A stretch of 64,000 nucleotides of DNA. Source: Clostridium manihotivorum (lineage in GTDB: Bacteria > Bacillota > Clostridia > Clostridiales > Clostridiaceae). The position numbers and the translations under genes are program-made. Positions 7,406 to 15,920 of the stretch are shown here, piece by piece. The stretch lies in the NCBI RefSeq assembly GCF_004015185.1, contig NZ_CP025746.1, positions 5,969,776 through 6,033,775 of the forward strand. The letters are read 5' to 3'. The stretch's first letter is position 1; every line of letters begins with the position of its first letter. The notes beneath the pieces were generated by a model. It searched no databases, had not been told where the DNA came from, and saw only the letters and a list, made by a program, of their open reading frames with translations.

Positions 7406-9121
7406 TTACGCCTCCCTGCTGCTTTCAATCTGTGTCTTATAGATATCTTGATATATTTCACAGCTTTCCATAAGCTCATCATGAGTTCCATATCCAACCT
7501 TACGACCGTTGTCCATAACTAAGATCTTATCTGCAAACATAGCAGTTCCGCAACGCTGCGTAATAGTTATTATGGTTTGATTTGTTTCCTTTGAGTTTAG
7601 ATTGTCTCTAACCTTTGCTTCTGTTACAGCATCAAGGGCGCTAGTAGCATCATCAAGTATTAGAACAGGAGCTTGTTTAAGTATGCCTCTTGCTATAGAA
7701 ATACGCTGCTTCTGCCCTCCTGAAATATTGACAGCAGAGCTTCCTAAAGTGCTATGGTAACCTTCTGGCATCTTATCAATAAATGATGCTTGAGCTTTTG
7801 CTGCAGCTTCCTTTATCATATCCTCTTTGCTCTTATTATTTCCCCAGCTTATGTTTTCAGCAACAGAACCTGAAAATAGCATAGGCTTCTGAGGAACTAT
7901 AGCAATAGCATTACGAACTGAGGTAATATCTAGCTCTTTAATATTATTGTCGTTAATCAATATTTCTCCGCTATCTATATCATAAAATCTTAACAACAAC
8001 CAAGCTATTGTAGACTTACCACTTCCAGTAGGTCCTATTATGGCTAGACTCTCTCCTTCTCTCATAGAGAAAGATAAATCTTTAATTGCAGGAACTCCGC
8101 TACCATTAGGATATGCAAAGGTAACATTTTTAAACTCAACAGCTCCCTTTAGTTGTACCGCCTTACCATCATGATTAAAGTCCTCTTCAGCGTCTATAAC
8201 TTCCTTAATACGAGAAGTAGATGCTTTAGTTCTTACAAAGGTATTGAATATGTTGGTTATCATGATAAGTGAAGTTAATATCTGAGCCATATAAATAGTG
8301 AAAGCTGATATATCTCCTGGACTTGCAAGCCTTGATAAAAACAGTTTGCTTCCGGTAAGAATAACAACTACTGTCCCTATACCAACTATCAAGGTCATCA
8401 GTGGTGATATAAAGGTTATTATCATCTGAGAGGAAACTCCCATCTTCATCAAATTCAGATTTGCCTCTTCGAACTTATCAGTTTCCTTGTCGTAGGTCCC
8501 AAAAGCTTTGACTAGACGAACCCCTATAAGATACTCTTGAACCACTGAGTTCACTTTATCCATTGCTTTTTGAAGCTTATAAAACCGTGGATAGCTAAGC
8601 TTCATACTAATTACTATAAGAACTCCAACTACTGCAACAACACTATAAATTATTATACTTAACCTAAAGTTTAAAATGCTTGCAAGCACAATACTTCCAA
8701 CACAAGTTATTGGAGCCTTCAAAAATATTCTCATTATCCCATTAAATTGTACTATCTGAGCTGTATCATTGGTCATTCTAGTTATTAAAGAGCCGCTTTC
8801 AAGCTTATCCGCACTAACTTCAGAAAAACTCATAATTTTTTTAAATAAATCATATCTTAGATCTGCTCCCATACGCTGTGACACCTTACTGGCTAAGATA
8901 TTTCTAGTAACAGCAAAGCAAGCTCCTATGCCAGTGACTATAAGCATAAGTGCCCCCCAATAGTAAACCTTAGAAAGAGAACCTTGCTCAATTCCAGTGT
9001 TTATTATGTTAGACATTAAAGTGGGACCAAGAAGATCACAGAAAGCTTCGAAAACAACACAGGTTACTGCTATTAGAAATGGAAGCTTATATCTCTTAAA
9101 ATACTTATTATATAATCCCAT
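7406..9121 (-). CDS. ABC exporter half-transporter with degenerate ATPase residues
   Basis: 571 residues from the chosen ATG (MGLYNKYFKRYK), which has AAAGGATAAGG upstream; a GTG 69 bases earlier would overlap the M20 gene stop but lacks a good site. Six membrane helices precede the nucleotide-binding domain. Walker A is GPTGSGKST and the signature ISGGQKQR. Walker B ends in Asp (LILDDATSALD) instead of Glu, and the switch loop has Gln (ITQRCGT) instead of His. These changes are the hallmark of the degenerate subunit of asymmetric heterodimeric exporters. It pairs with the adjacent downstream gene. Confidence 0.9.
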   Translation of the reverse strand: MGLYNKYFKRYKLPFLIAVTCVVFEAFCDLLGPTLMSNIINTGIEQGSLSKVYYWGALMLIVTGIGACFAVTRNILASKVSQRMGADLRYDLFKKIMSFSEVSADKLESGSLITRMTNDTAQIVQFNGIMRIFLKAPITCVGSIVLASILNFRLSIIIYSVVAVVGVLIVISMKLSYPRFYKLQKAMDKVNSVVQEYLIGVRLVKAFGTYDKETDKFEEANLNLMKMGVSSQMIITFISPLMTLIVGIGTVVVILTGSKLFLSRLASPGDISAFTIYMAQILTSLIMITNIFNTFVRTKASTSRIKEVIDAEEDFNHDGKAVQLKGAVEFKNVTFAYPNGSGVPAIKDLSFSMREGESLAIIGPTGSGKSTIAWLLLRFYDIDSGEILINDNNIKELDITSVRNAIAIVPQKPMLFSGSVAENISWGNNKSKEDMIKEAAAKAQASFIDKMPEGYHSTLGSSAVNISGGQKQRISIARGILKQAPVLILDDATSALDAVTEAKVRDNLNSKETNQTIITITQRCGTAMFADKILVMDNGRKVGYGTHDELMESCEIYQDIYKTQIESSREA

Positions 9122-9186
9122 AAACCTTATCCTTTCTTTAGTATGAATTTCAAATAATATTATAACTCTTTTTATCGAAGTAAAAA

Positions 9187-10356
9187 TCACTCTACTCTTG
9201 TATTAACTTCAAATTCCTTTTTTATGCTCTTTAGAAGTTCTTTATCCGTAATTACATCATATCCAGTAAGAGCTAAGGCACAAGCGCCTTTAAGTAATGC
9301 TTCATGAGCAGCCTTTGTAATGGTAAAGTCGGCCATATCCTTTGTATGTCCAATAAGGTTTGGATTACCAATTCCTATAGTAGGATGTATAGCTGGTGCT
9401 ACATAACTAACATTTCCCATATCAATAGAGCCATGACCACCTTCTGGTGTCTTTATATCCTCTATGCCAACAAGCTTTAAATTTGAATTGAAGGCTTCAG
9501 AAAGTGCATTATTTGTATTCATATCATCATACGATATTTCGTAATTGCTTATCTCAAGCTTAGCACCAGTCATCAGGGCAGCTCCCCTTGCAACATTACA
9601 CACCTTTTCTCTAACTTCTTTTAAATAGCTCTTCTTAGCTGCCCTAACATAAAATTGAGCTGTAGCCTTATCTGGAACTATATTAGCCGCCTTTCCTCCA
9701 TCACTTATTATTCCATGAATTCTAACATCAGAGGTTACATGTTGTCTTAACGCATTTATACCATTAAAAGTAAGAATCACTGCATCTAATGCATTAACAC
9801 CCTTTTCCGGTGAAGCTGCTGCATGAGCAGTCTTTCCATAGAAATCAAACTGAATAGCATCCATAGCTAGTGATGTTCCACTTTTATAGGTCAATTCACC
9901 AGGATGTAGTATCATCGCTGCATCTATTCCTTCAAAACATCCTCTCTCTGCTAGTTTAACCTTTGCCCCATCAGTCTCTTCTGCAGGTGTTCCAAAAACT
10001 ATAATTTTACCACCGGTTTTATTTATTACCTTACTTAAAGCTACTGCTGCCCCAACACTCATAGTTCCTATCATGTTATGTCCACAACCATGACCTATCC
10101 CAGGCAGTGCATCATATTCGCAAAGCAAAGCTATTGATGGTCCTTCAATACCGCTATAATAGCTAGCCTTAAAGGCTGTTTCTATCTCATCTATCCCAAG
10201 TTGTACCTCAAATTTATTTTCCTTCAAGAACGTAGTTAAGGTTTCTACTGCTTTATATTCATTGTTTCCAAGCTCAGGATTTGCATAAATAAAATCATTT
10301 ATCTCAAATAGCTTCTCCCTAACTTTATAAACTTCCTCTTTAATTATTTCTTTCAT
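9187..10356 (-). CDS. M20 family amidohydrolase/aminoacylase
   Basis: 389 residues, full length for the M20D/AbgB-like group of metal-dependent amidohydrolases. Visible motifs are LLCEYDALPGIGHGCGHNM (metal-binding Asp and His), TPAEETDGAK (catalytic Glu pair), the dimerisation-domain segment GKTAHAAASPEKGVNALDA, and a C-terminal metal-ligand His in GIGNPNLIGHTKDM. These enzymes hydrolyse N-acyl amino acids or dipeptides such as p-aminobenzoyl-glutamate. The ATG has AGGGGGC upstream. It is the first gene of a unit with the two ABC half-transporters; the functional link between hydrolase and exporter is not obvious. Confidence 0.87.
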   Translation of the reverse strand: MKEIIKEEVYKVREKLFEINDFIYANPELGNNEYKAVETLTTFLKENKFEVQLGIDEIETAFKASYYSGIEGPSIALLCEYDALPGIGHGCGHNMIGTMSVGAAVALSKVINKTGGKIIVFGTPAEETDGAKVKLAERGCFEGIDAAMILHPGELTYKSGTSLAMDAIQFDFYGKTAHAAASPEKGVNALDAVILTFNGINALRQHVTSDVRIHGIISDGGKAANIVPDKATAQFYVRAAKKSYLKEVREKVCNVARGAALMTGAKLEISNYEISYDDMNTNNALSEAFNSNLKLVGIEDIKTPEGGHGSIDMGNVSYVAPAIHPTIGIGNPNLIGHTKDMADFTITKAAHEALLKGACALALTGYDVITDKELLKSIKKEFEVNTRVE

Positions 10357-10500
10357 CTCATAAGCCCCCTGTTATTTTAAAATATATTATTCTATTTTAT
10401 CATTAAATTTATTTTAATTCCTTATATAGTTGAATCTTATAATATAGCCATGACAAATGATATGTTCTTGTCTAGTATCTTTTACAATTATATATCCCCA

Positions 10501-10565
10501 GATTTCTTTTTTACGGTTCCACCTAACTAGCTGTTCTAACCCCTTAATATCGCTAGGTTTAACTA
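10501..10565. repeat. Dispersed repeat, copy B (partner at 3691-3756)
   Basis: It shares TAGCTGTTCTAA and CTAGGTTTA-CTA with copy A and, like it, adjoins a minus-strand terminator hairpin. The remaining gap (10357-10645) holds only the M20 gene's upstream region. Confidence 0.5.
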
Positions 10566-10595
10566 TTTAAAAATTTATACTTTCCTAGATATTAA

Positions 10596-10630
10596 AGACT
10601 GCACTAAAGAAGCTATCCTTAGTGCAGTCT
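10596..10630 (-). terminator. Rho-independent terminator of the ABC-F gene
   Basis: Perfect 12-base arms, AGACTGCACTAA and TTAGTGCAGTCT, with an 11-base loop. The T-run on the minus strand is short (TTTAAT). Confidence 0.7.
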
Positions 10631-10645
10631 AATTAATTAATAGAA

Positions 10646-12574
10646 CTAGTTTTCGAAACTTAACCAAAGCTCCATAACTGTATCTAGCTCTTTACTCAAT
10701 TGTTCCTTTCTACAGTAAAGCTTGTTAAGTTCATCATAATGAAGCTCCGAATTGGCCATTTCTAAATCTACCTCAGCTATGTCTTTTTCAAGCTTTTCAA
10801 GCTTTATAAAAGTCTTTTCTTTCTCAACTTCTCTTCTTTTACTTTCATCCACAGTCCTTGTTTTCTTAAGCTTTTCAGTTTTTATTAAAGGTGCCTTTAC
10901 TTCTTGATGCTCTAATTTAAGCTTTTCCTTTTTATAAAAGTCATAATTACCAAGATAGCTTTTAAAGCCCTTATCCTCAACAGCAATTACTCTTTCTCCA
11001 ACCTTATTAATAAAATATCTATCATGAGATATGAAGAATATAGTTCCGCTAAAGTCTTCCAAAGCTTCTTCAAAGTTTTCTATAGAGTCAATATCAAGGT
11101 GATTTGTAGGTTCATCTAATATAAGAAGATTAATATCTTCATATAGCAATCTCCCAAGCTTTAACCTAATTTTTTCTCCACCAGATAGATGTTTTACCTT
11201 CTTAAATACACTGTTACCATAAAACATAAACTTAGAAAGATATTCTCTTGCCTTTCCTTCTGCTATAAATATTCCCTCTCTAAAGCACTCCAAAACCGTG
11301 AGCTCTTCATCATTAAATGTTATCCTTTGTGGAAGATATGCTGCCTTAACACTGGCTCCTAGCTCTACTATCCCTGAATCTGCAGCTTCTTCCCCTAAAA
11401 GTATCTTTAGAAAAGTTGTTTTACCACATCCATTAGGCCCTATAAGTGCTACTCTTTCTCCATAGCTAACCATTAGATTGGCATGTTTAAAAATAGTCTT
11501 ATCTTCAAAGCATTTGTTTAAGTTTAAAGCTTTAATGGTTTCTTTTCCTGATCTTTGGGCAGCTTTAAAGCTTAGTTTCATATTTTGCTTTTCAAGAATT
11601 GGTTTATCTATTCTATCCATCTTATCGAGCTTTATTTGCATACTTGCTGCTCTTCTAAAGAATTTATTATTATCCGCCCTCATAGCCCAGTCTCTCAAGT
11701 CCTTAATTGTTTTCTCCATAGTATTTATCTTCTTTTGCTGTTCCCTAAACTGCTCATACTGGACTCTCATATTTTCTTCCTTTTGGCTAACATAAGAAGA
11801 ATAATTGCCCTTATAAGTTATGGACTCCATATCTTCTATTTCTACTATCTTTGTTACTACGTTATCTAAGAAATATCTATCATGAGAAACTATAATAACT
11901 ATTCCTTTGTACTCCTTAAGATAAGCTTCTAGCCATTCAATAGAGTCCATATCTAGATGATTGGTAGGCTCATCTAAAAGAAGTATATCTGGATTGTCGA
12001 TAAGAAGCTTTCCAAGGACAACAGTGGTTTTTTCTCCACCACTTAATAAACTAAAATCCTTATTCAAAAAGCTCTCACTAAACTTTAATCCAGTGCATAC
12101 CTTTCCTAATTTCTCTTCTACCTCATATCCACCTTTGACCTCGTAAAGCTGAACCAGAGAACTATATTTCTTTAAAGCCTTTTCTAAAGATTCTCCTATA
12201 AGAGTTTTTAGCTCACATTCTAGCTTACGCATCTTTTCTTCTATTTCTTTAACCTCTTGAAAGGCTAAATTTAACACATCAATAACCTTTACGCCCTCTG
12301 GATACTCCGGTATCTGTTCAAGGTAAGCCACACTGGCTTCTCTCGGCAGATTAATAAAGCCTTCATCATAGCCGTAGCTAGAGGTCTGAGGATAACCAGG
12401 GTAATAGTTCATAGGCTCTATTCCTGCTATTAGCTTAAGAATAGTACTTTTACCACTACCATTTACCCCTACTATACCAACCTTTTCTCCCGAATAGACC
12501 TGAAAGGTTATATTTTCAGTCACAAGCGTTGCTTCCATATATTTTTTTACACCACTTAACGATAATTCAAACAT
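10646..12574 (-). CDS. ABC-F family ATPase (ribosome-associated)
   Basis: 642 residues from the ATG with AGAAGGA six bases upstream; an ATG six codons earlier is poorly placed. Two ABC ATPase domains lack membrane helices: Walker A GVNGSGKST and GPNGCGKTT, signatures LSGGEKT and LSGGEKIRLK, Walker B LLLDEPTNHLDMD and LILDEPTNHLDID. A charged linker joins them and a C-terminal coiled coil follows (about 580-642). ABC-F proteins bind the ribosomal E site; some confer resistance to lincosamides, streptogramins or pleuromutilins, others rescue stalled ribosomes (Uup/YfmR). Which type this is cannot be decided from the sequence. A terminator hairpin in its leader suggests attenuation. Confidence 0.88.
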   Translation of the reverse strand: MFELSLSGVKKYMEATLVTENITFQVYSGEKVGIVGVNGSGKSTILKLIAGIEPMNYYPGYPQTSSYGYDEGFINLPREASVAYLEQIPEYPEGVKVIDVLNLAFQEVKEIEEKMRKLECELKTLIGESLEKALKKYSSLVQLYEVKGGYEVEEKLGKVCTGLKFSESFLNKDFSLLSGGEKTTVVLGKLLIDNPDILLLDEPTNHLDMDSIEWLEAYLKEYKGIVIIVSHDRYFLDNVVTKIVEIEDMESITYKGNYSSYVSQKEENMRVQYEQFREQQKKINTMEKTIKDLRDWAMRADNNKFFRRAASMQIKLDKMDRIDKPILEKQNMKLSFKAAQRSGKETIKALNLNKCFEDKTIFKHANLMVSYGERVALIGPNGCGKTTFLKILLGEEAADSGIVELGASVKAAYLPQRITFNDEELTVLECFREGIFIAEGKAREYLSKFMFYGNSVFKKVKHLSGGEKIRLKLGRLLYEDINLLILDEPTNHLDIDSIENFEEALEDFSGTIFFISHDRYFINKVGERVIAVEDKGFKSYLGNYDFYKKEKLKLEHQEVKAPLIKTEKLKKTRTVDESKRREVEKEKTFIKLEKLEKDIAEVDLEMANSELHYDELNKLYCRKEQLSKELDTVMELWLSFEN

Positions 12575-13401
12575 ATTTATTCCTTCTTTCATCCATTGAT
12601 ACTAATCATTTCTTTATGGATAGGCAGTCTTTTCTTTCATCTCTACATTTTCTTAACACCTACATGAAAAAATTTAGCAGATCACATAGCCTTAGCATTT
12701 AAATTTCCTAAGTATACTTATCTAAAGGCTTACATCAAATACCCAGAACCCTAAAATATAAAAAGGACTGCAAGAAGAGTTATCTTCCTACAGCCCGAAA
12801 TATTCTATCTTATAATAACTTATTAAAATTAAATATAGTAAAAGTTAGTGCTTTTAATACTATCACTAAAAACTCATTATTATCATATCTAATTCTTGAA
12901 TTCTAAAAAATTCCAAGGTGTCCCTATAATTACTGGGATACTTAATAATTTATAATATAAATCTCAGAGAAGCAAGTTACCTTCTAAATGCTTATTCCAT
13001 AAAGAGTACAACAATAAAACCTAATTAAATCTAGGCAAATTAGAACTCATTACAAAATATCTATTAATTTTTCATAAATTAATATTAGCAATTAGCTGGT
13101 ATCATAACTTACTTTCCCCTTTCCGTGTAATTTACTTAATAATATCACACTTTCAAATATATGTAAACAAGGCAACTTAACTTACAATATTATGATTTAA
13201 CAATATTAATGCACTGAGTCAAAAATAATTGCTAATCCTCCCATGCTTTAATTAACCTAGGGAAAGAATTATAGGGAACCTTTATAAAAACTTAAGTTAT
13301 ATGCAAACCTTGAAACATATATTTTACTTTTATAAATCCATTACTTAATGTAAAATATATACAACAAATAATATTTTATGAAACAGCATGGAGGAAGATT
13401 C
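12575..13401. other. Long divergent intergenic region between ABC-F and secA2
   Basis: It contains no credible gene. On the minus strand it holds the ABC-F leader with a terminator hairpin (12760-12796) and, further upstream, a second hairpin near 12845-12875. On the plus strand an 11-base inverted repeat, ATATATTTTAC/GTAAAATATAT at 13317-13327 and 13350-13360, lies just before secA2. Confidence 0.5.
12760..12796 (-). promoter_or_regulatory. Attenuator-type terminator in the ABC-F leader
   Basis: On the minus strand GGGCTGTAGGAAGA pairs with TCTTCTTGCAGTCC (two mismatches) across a TAAC loop, followed by TTTTTAT. It lies about 190 bases upstream of the ABC-F start, a typical place for drug-responsive attenuators of ABC-F resistance genes. 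Confidence 0.6.
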
Positions 13402-15777
13402 ATGTTTAAGAGAAACAAACTTTTAGAAAGCTATGAATTCATAGCTGAGGAAATAAATAAAGTGAATTTACAACACTTAAGTAATGAAGAGTTATTAAAT
13501 AAATCAAATAGTTTAAAGCAACTTGCGCTTGATGGCACTTCTAGTGATGAGCTTATCATAGAGGGCTTTTCTTTAGTAAAAGAAGCTGTAAAGAGAACCT
13601 TAGGTTTTGAAGTCTATGATGTTCAATTGGCGGCAGCGGTAGCACTTAATGATAAGAAACTTATTGAAATGAAAACTGGCGAAGGTAAAACCTTAACAGC
13701 AGTATTTCCTGCTTATCTTAACAGCTTATCAAAGAAAGGTGTACATATCCTTACCTTTAATGATTACTTAGCTAAAAGAGATGCTCTTTGGATGAAGCCT
13801 ATTTATGAGCTCCTTGGAGTAACTGTTGGCTTTGTACAAGAAAGTATGTCCATAGACGAAAAGAAAGCAGCTTATGGTTGTGATGTAACCTACGTTACTG
13901 CAAAGGAATCGGGCTTTGATTTTCTCAGAGACTCAATTTGCTACAATAAGGAAGACTTAATTCACGGTTCTTTTCATTTTGCTATCATAGATGAGGCTGA
14001 TTCAATACTAATAGATGAGGCAAGAATACCTTTAGTTATAGCTGTAAGTTCTGATGAAAAAGGTTCAAACTTTAAGAAAGTTAGGGACGCTGTTACCTCA
14101 CTAGACTCTTTAACAGACTACACCAAAGATGAATACGGTCAAAATGTTTATCTTACAGAAAAGGGAATATCTCATATTGAAGCCTTATTAGCATGCGGAA
14201 ATCTTTATGAAAAAGAAAATTTTGATTTGCTAACTCAGGTGAATAGTGCTCTTTATGCAGAGGTGCTACTAAAAAAAGATGTAGACTATATCATACGTAA
14301 TGGAAAAGTTGAAATGGTGGATGAGTTCACCGGTCGTGTTGCAAAAAATAGACATTGGCCTGATGGTCTTCAAAGTGCTTTAGAGACCAAAGAAAACCTT
14401 GAAGTTCGATCTAGAGGCCGAATCTTAACTCAGATAACCCTTCAACATTTTATCAGCCTATATGAAAACTTATCAGGTATGACTGGAACCGCTGTTGATG
14501 CAAGATACGAATTCAGCGAAATTTATGATATTGAAATCGTGGTAATACCTCCAAATAAAAATTCTAATAGAATAGATTTGCCAAACTATGTATTTACTGA
14601 TAAAGAAGCTAAGTACCAGGCCTTAGTTGAAGAAGTTAAAACCGTTAATGCTACTGGTCAGCCAATTCTTATAGGCACTAGTAGTATTCAAGAATCTACA
14701 TATTTGGCAGAGCAGCTACTAAACTCAGGAATAAACTGTCAGGTACTAAATGCTAAAAATGATGAACTAGAAGCTCAAATTATTGAAAGAGCTGGAGTGT
14801 TCGGAGCTGTAACTGTTTCAACCAATATGGCAGGAAGAGGTGTAGATATATTGCTAGGCGGTCCTGAGGGAAAAGATGTAGAAAAAATAAAAAGCTTAGG
14901 CGGACTATATGTAATAGGAACAAACCTTCATGAAAGCTTAAGAATAGATAAGCAGTTAAAAGGTAGAACTGGCAGACAAGGAGATCCCGGCTTAACCCGC
15001 TTCTTCATAAGCTTAGAGGATGATCTCATTGTAAAATACGGAATACAGAATATTATTCCTAAGTCAAGAATGCCTAAGCATCAAAAGGAACCTCTTAAAA
15101 ATGCTGCCTTTAGAGGAAAGATCAATCAAGTTCAACGAATAATTCAAGGTAATAACTCTGATTTGAGAAGAGAATTATATAAATTTTCTCTTATATTGGA
15201 TGATCAAAGACAATATATGTACAATATCCGTATGAGTATTATAGAAGGTAATTCTGAAGACGAAATATTATCCAAGGATTTTCCAACACTGCATGAAAAA
15301 TTAAAGCAGCAATATACTTTAGCTGAAATTGAGAAGTTTAAGAAAAATCTTAGATTATTTAATATTGATCAATGTTGGTCTGAATATCTTGCAAAGGTGG
15401 CAAGCATAAAGGAAGGTATTCATCTAAATCTGTTAGGAGGTAAGAATCCTCTAAATGTATTCAATCTTACCTTGGTAGAGGAATTTGATATTTTACAAGA
15501 AGAAATAGAAGAAGCCATAAAAGCTGATTATAATAAACTTTTAAATTCTGAACTATCCTTTGAAGAAATTAGTGAAAGAAATAAACCACCGGTTTCTACC
15601 TGGACATACTTCGTATATGACAATACTCTAGATAGTTTTCTAGGTATAGGAATGCTTCCAGTGGTAGCATTATTACAAGTTGGAGAAGCTGTTGGTTTAA
15701 GAAAGCTAAAAGGTTATTTCTCTGGATTAAGTTTTGATATAGAAGCATTATATTATAAGCTCGTAAATAAATCATAG
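13402..15777 (+). CDS. secA2: Accessory Sec translocase ATPase SecA2
   Basis: 791 residues from the ATG preceded by GGAGGAAG; an in-frame ATG 24 bases earlier is ill-placed. The DEAD-motor has KTGEGKT (Walker A), IIDEADSILIDEAR (Walker B) and the second-domain motif GRTGRQGDPG. The protein-crosslinking domain and helical scaffold are present. The C-terminal zinc-binding linker of housekeeping SecA (CxCxSG..CH) is absent and the protein is shorter than the usual 830-900. That fits SecA2. It drives export of a subset of proteins through the membrane channel. No secY2 or accessory genes adjoin it, so it probably works with the main SecYEG. Confidence 0.85.
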   Translation: MFKRNKLLESYEFIAEEINKVNLQHLSNEELLNKSNSLKQLALDGTSSDELIIEGFSLVKEAVKRTLGFEVYDVQLAAAVALNDKKLIEMKTGEGKTLTAVFPAYLNSLSKKGVHILTFNDYLAKRDALWMKPIYELLGVTVGFVQESMSIDEKKAAYGCDVTYVTAKESGFDFLRDSICYNKEDLIHGSFHFAIIDEADSILIDEARIPLVIAVSSDEKGSNFKKVRDAVTSLDSLTDYTKDEYGQNVYLTEKGISHIEALLACGNLYEKENFDLLTQVNSALYAEVLLKKDVDYIIRNGKVEMVDEFTGRVAKNRHWPDGLQSALETKENLEVRSRGRILTQITLQHFISLYENLSGMTGTAVDARYEFSEIYDIEIVVIPPNKNSNRIDLPNYVFTDKEAKYQALVEEVKTVNATGQPILIGTSSIQESTYLAEQLLNSGINCQVLNAKNDELEAQIIERAGVFGAVTVSTNMAGRGVDILLGGPEGKDVEKIKSLGGLYVIGTNLHESLRIDKQLKGRTGRQGDPGLTRFFISLEDDLIVKYGIQNIIPKSRMPKHQKEPLKNAAFRGKINQVQRIIQGNNSDLRRELYKFSLILDDQRQYMYNIRMSIIEGNSEDEILSKDFPTLHEKLKQQYTLAEIEKFKKNLRLFNIDQCWSEYLAKVASIKEGIHLNLLGGKNPLNVFNLTLVEEFDILQEEIEEAIKADYNKLLNSELSFEEISERNKPPVSTWTYFVYDNTLDSFLGIGMLPVVALLQVGEAVGLRKLKGYFSGLSFDIEALYYKLVNKS

Positions 15778-15794
15778 ATTAAATTGTAGGCTCT

Positions 15795-15825
15795 GTTAAA
15801 GTACTGTGTTGAAATTAAGTGGTTA
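15795..15825. repeat. Copy 2 of a short dispersed repeat
   Basis: Matches 2799-2829 over about 30 bases. Here its 3' half forms the left arm of the inverted repeat at 15812-15877. Confidence 0.45.
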
Positions 15826-15877
15826 CTCGCTAGATTCCTTAATGTTAATAAGGTATCTCCTGCTAACCACTTAATTT
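15812..15877. terminator. Inverted repeat between secA2 and guaD
   Basis: Perfect 14-base arms, AAATTAAGTGGTTA and TAACCACTTAATTT, separated by 38 bases. It lies between convergent genes and may end both, though T-runs are weak; it may equally be a small mobile-repeat remnant. Confidence 0.5.
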
Positions 15878-15920
15878 AATTTGTAAATTAGTTTCCTAAC
15901 TGTGCACTGAAATCGGGACA

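Noticed and set aside
9121..9190. GTG start of the first ABC half-transporter overlapping the M20 stop
   Set aside because: The ATG at 9121 has a good ribosome binding site and gives the N-terminus usual for the family.
10514..10524. T-box-like AGGTGGAACCG on the minus strand
   Set aside because: No stem I, specifier loop or following terminator; the only hairpin lies upstream, and the sequence belongs to a repeat whose other copy lacks the motif.
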